Assembly (NCBI GenBank): GCA_050259615.1
Contig: JBLNAZ010000024.1
Coordinates: 1-39,268 of the forward strand
Direction of reading: 5' to 3'
DNA length: 39,268 bases
Source of the DNA: JAAXKN01 sp050259615
GTDB taxonomy: Bacteria > Bacteroidota > Ignavibacteria > Ignavibacteriales > SURF-24
The stretch's first letter is position 1, and every line of letters starts with the position of its first letter. Below, piece by piece: positions 38,476 through 39,268 of this stretch. The notes below the pieces were generated by a model, which was given only the letters and a program-made list of their open reading frames with translations, did no database searches and was not told the DNA's origin. Position numbers and translations under genes: made by a program.

Positions 38476-39268
38476 ATGAAAAAACATATTTTTGCTGCAG
38501 CAGTTATAATATTGCTCTTTGCAATTTCAGGGTGCACTGAAATTACTCCTCCGGAATTCAACAATTCCATGGACCCCCTTTCGGCTTCTTACTCTGTGCC
38601 CGTTCCTTCTGTTCTGAAGGCTTCCTTGCGGGGCCCTGCAGAAGTGGTTCTGAGCTGGAGTTCTACGTGGACTTATGAAAAGGGATATAGCGTTGAAAGA
38701 TCTGTTGACGACGGGGCGTTTGAAAAGATCTGCAGTCTGCCGGCACTTACAAAAGAGTATGTTGACTCGGGACTGGATACCACTAAAAGCTACTCCTACA
38801 GGGTAAGGAGATTTACTGATCTGGCGGTAAGCGCTTATTCAAGACTGGTCAGGCTGCAGGCGCCGCTTAAGGGCGGATTAAGAATGAATGCGATTACATA
38901 TTCCACCTACTTTTCCGAGGTATTCTCTCACAGCAGGAACCTTTTGGCCACAGTCTATAACAGTAAATTCAATCAACTCATTTTCTGGAAAGCGCCCGAA
39001 TATGTTATTGATAATTATATAGACCATGCAGGTAAACCTGTTAAGGTAATATCCTTCAGCGCCGACGATAAACTGCTTGCCTGCGGCACTGAAGACAGCA
39101 GTGTCTATTTCTATGACGTAAACTCCAGAACACTAAGCTTTACAATAAAAGGAATTAAAGGGGGTGTTACATCCATAGATTTCAGCCCCAATGGAAAATT
39201 CATGGCCGTGGCATCACAGAATAAAGATATTCTGATATATGATACAAACTCCTGGACTCTTGCGTATA
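38476..39268 (+). CDS. Lipoprotein with FN3 and WD40-type sequence, 3' end missing
   Basis: The frame from ATG 38476 stays open to the window edge, so about 264 residues are seen. A lipoprotein signal peptide ends in the lipobox AISGC, predicting lipid attachment and an envelope location. A fibronectin type III domain follows (about 45-130; SWSSTWTYEKGYSVERSVDD, SYSYRVRRFTD). From about 180 on, WD40/beta-propeller strands appear (VISFSADDKLLACGTEDSSV, ITSIDFSPNGKFMAVASQNK in similar form). The remainder of the propeller lies outside the window. It follows the PEGA gene by 38 bases. Such extracellular propellers are commonly binding modules; no enzyme motif is visible so far. Confidence 0.85.
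   Translation, partial: MKKHIFAAAVIILLFAISGCTEITPPEFNNSMDPLSASYSVPVPSVLKASLRGPAEVVLSWSSTWTYEKGYSVERSVDDGAFEKICSLPALTKEYVDSGLDTTKSYSYRVRRFTDLAVSAYSRLVRLQAPLKGGLRMNAITYSTYFSEVFSHSRNLLATVYNSKFNQLIFWKAPEYVIDNYIDHAGKPVKVISFSADDKLLACGTEDSSVYFYDVNSRTLSFTIKGIKGGVTSIDFSPNGKFMAVASQNKDILIYDTNSWTLAY

Overview
The window is a stretch of bacterial chromosome carrying mostly single-copy housekeeping genes. A secreted protein with a C-terminal type IX secretion (T9SS) sorting domain (YPNPFN motif, 22150-24522), many genes with weak or no Shine-Dalgarno sites beside a few strong ones, and the gene mix suggest the Bacteroidota/Chlorobiota/Ignavibacteria group. Ignavibacteria fits best, but this is inference from protein style, not a phylogeny. 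No tRNA, rRNA, CRISPR array, transposase or prophage was recognised.

Left part (1-10.9 kb): the 5' part of aspS (minus strand, cut by the window edge); a NarX/LiaS-type sensor kinase with its NarL-type response regulator; queC-queF, the ends of the preQ0/preQ1 pathway for queuosine; a tyrosine phenol-lyase; a GlnD-like PII uridylyltransferase; and glutamate racemase murI. Middle (10.9-24.6 kb): an ADP-ribose-type Nudix hydrolase; an S9 peptidase overlapping a DUF1232 gene; a sugar-nucleotidyltransferase; metK-ahcY; an AmrS-type radical SAM enzyme; a Lon-related AAA protease; and the T9SS protein with a dimethylformamidase-beta-like domain. Right part (24.6-39.3 kb): a SUI1/YciH factor, an unrecognised 391-residue protein, class I aldolase fbaB, a small membrane-anchored cytochrome c, topoisomerase IB, B12-dependent metH, hldD, a MutT-type Nudix enzyme, an alpha/beta hydrolase, a BaiN/HI0933-type flavoprotein, a PEGA-domain membrane protein, and the start of a lipoprotein with FN3 and WD40-type sequence.

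Functional links: metK, ahcY and metH together make up the activated methyl cycle, though metH lies about 12 kb from metK-ahcY and is on the other strand. murI, hldD and the nucleotidyltransferase serve the envelope. The genes form short transcription units separated by clear hairpin terminators, several of them bidirectional.

I do not see a convincing new multi-gene system. The most interesting non-coding signal is a family of intergenic arrays with an exact 7-bp period (consensus about ARGTTYN) at 1527, 15133, 17965 and 34871. In two places it forms long inverted-repeat hairpins whose arms are both built of heptads. Other points are a lysine/alanine-rich tail of about 50 residues on MetK, a structured leader and possible Trp-containing mini-ORF before the tyrosine phenol-lyase, a U-tract hairpin before queC, and a segment with two alternative pairings between yciH and the unrecognised gene.
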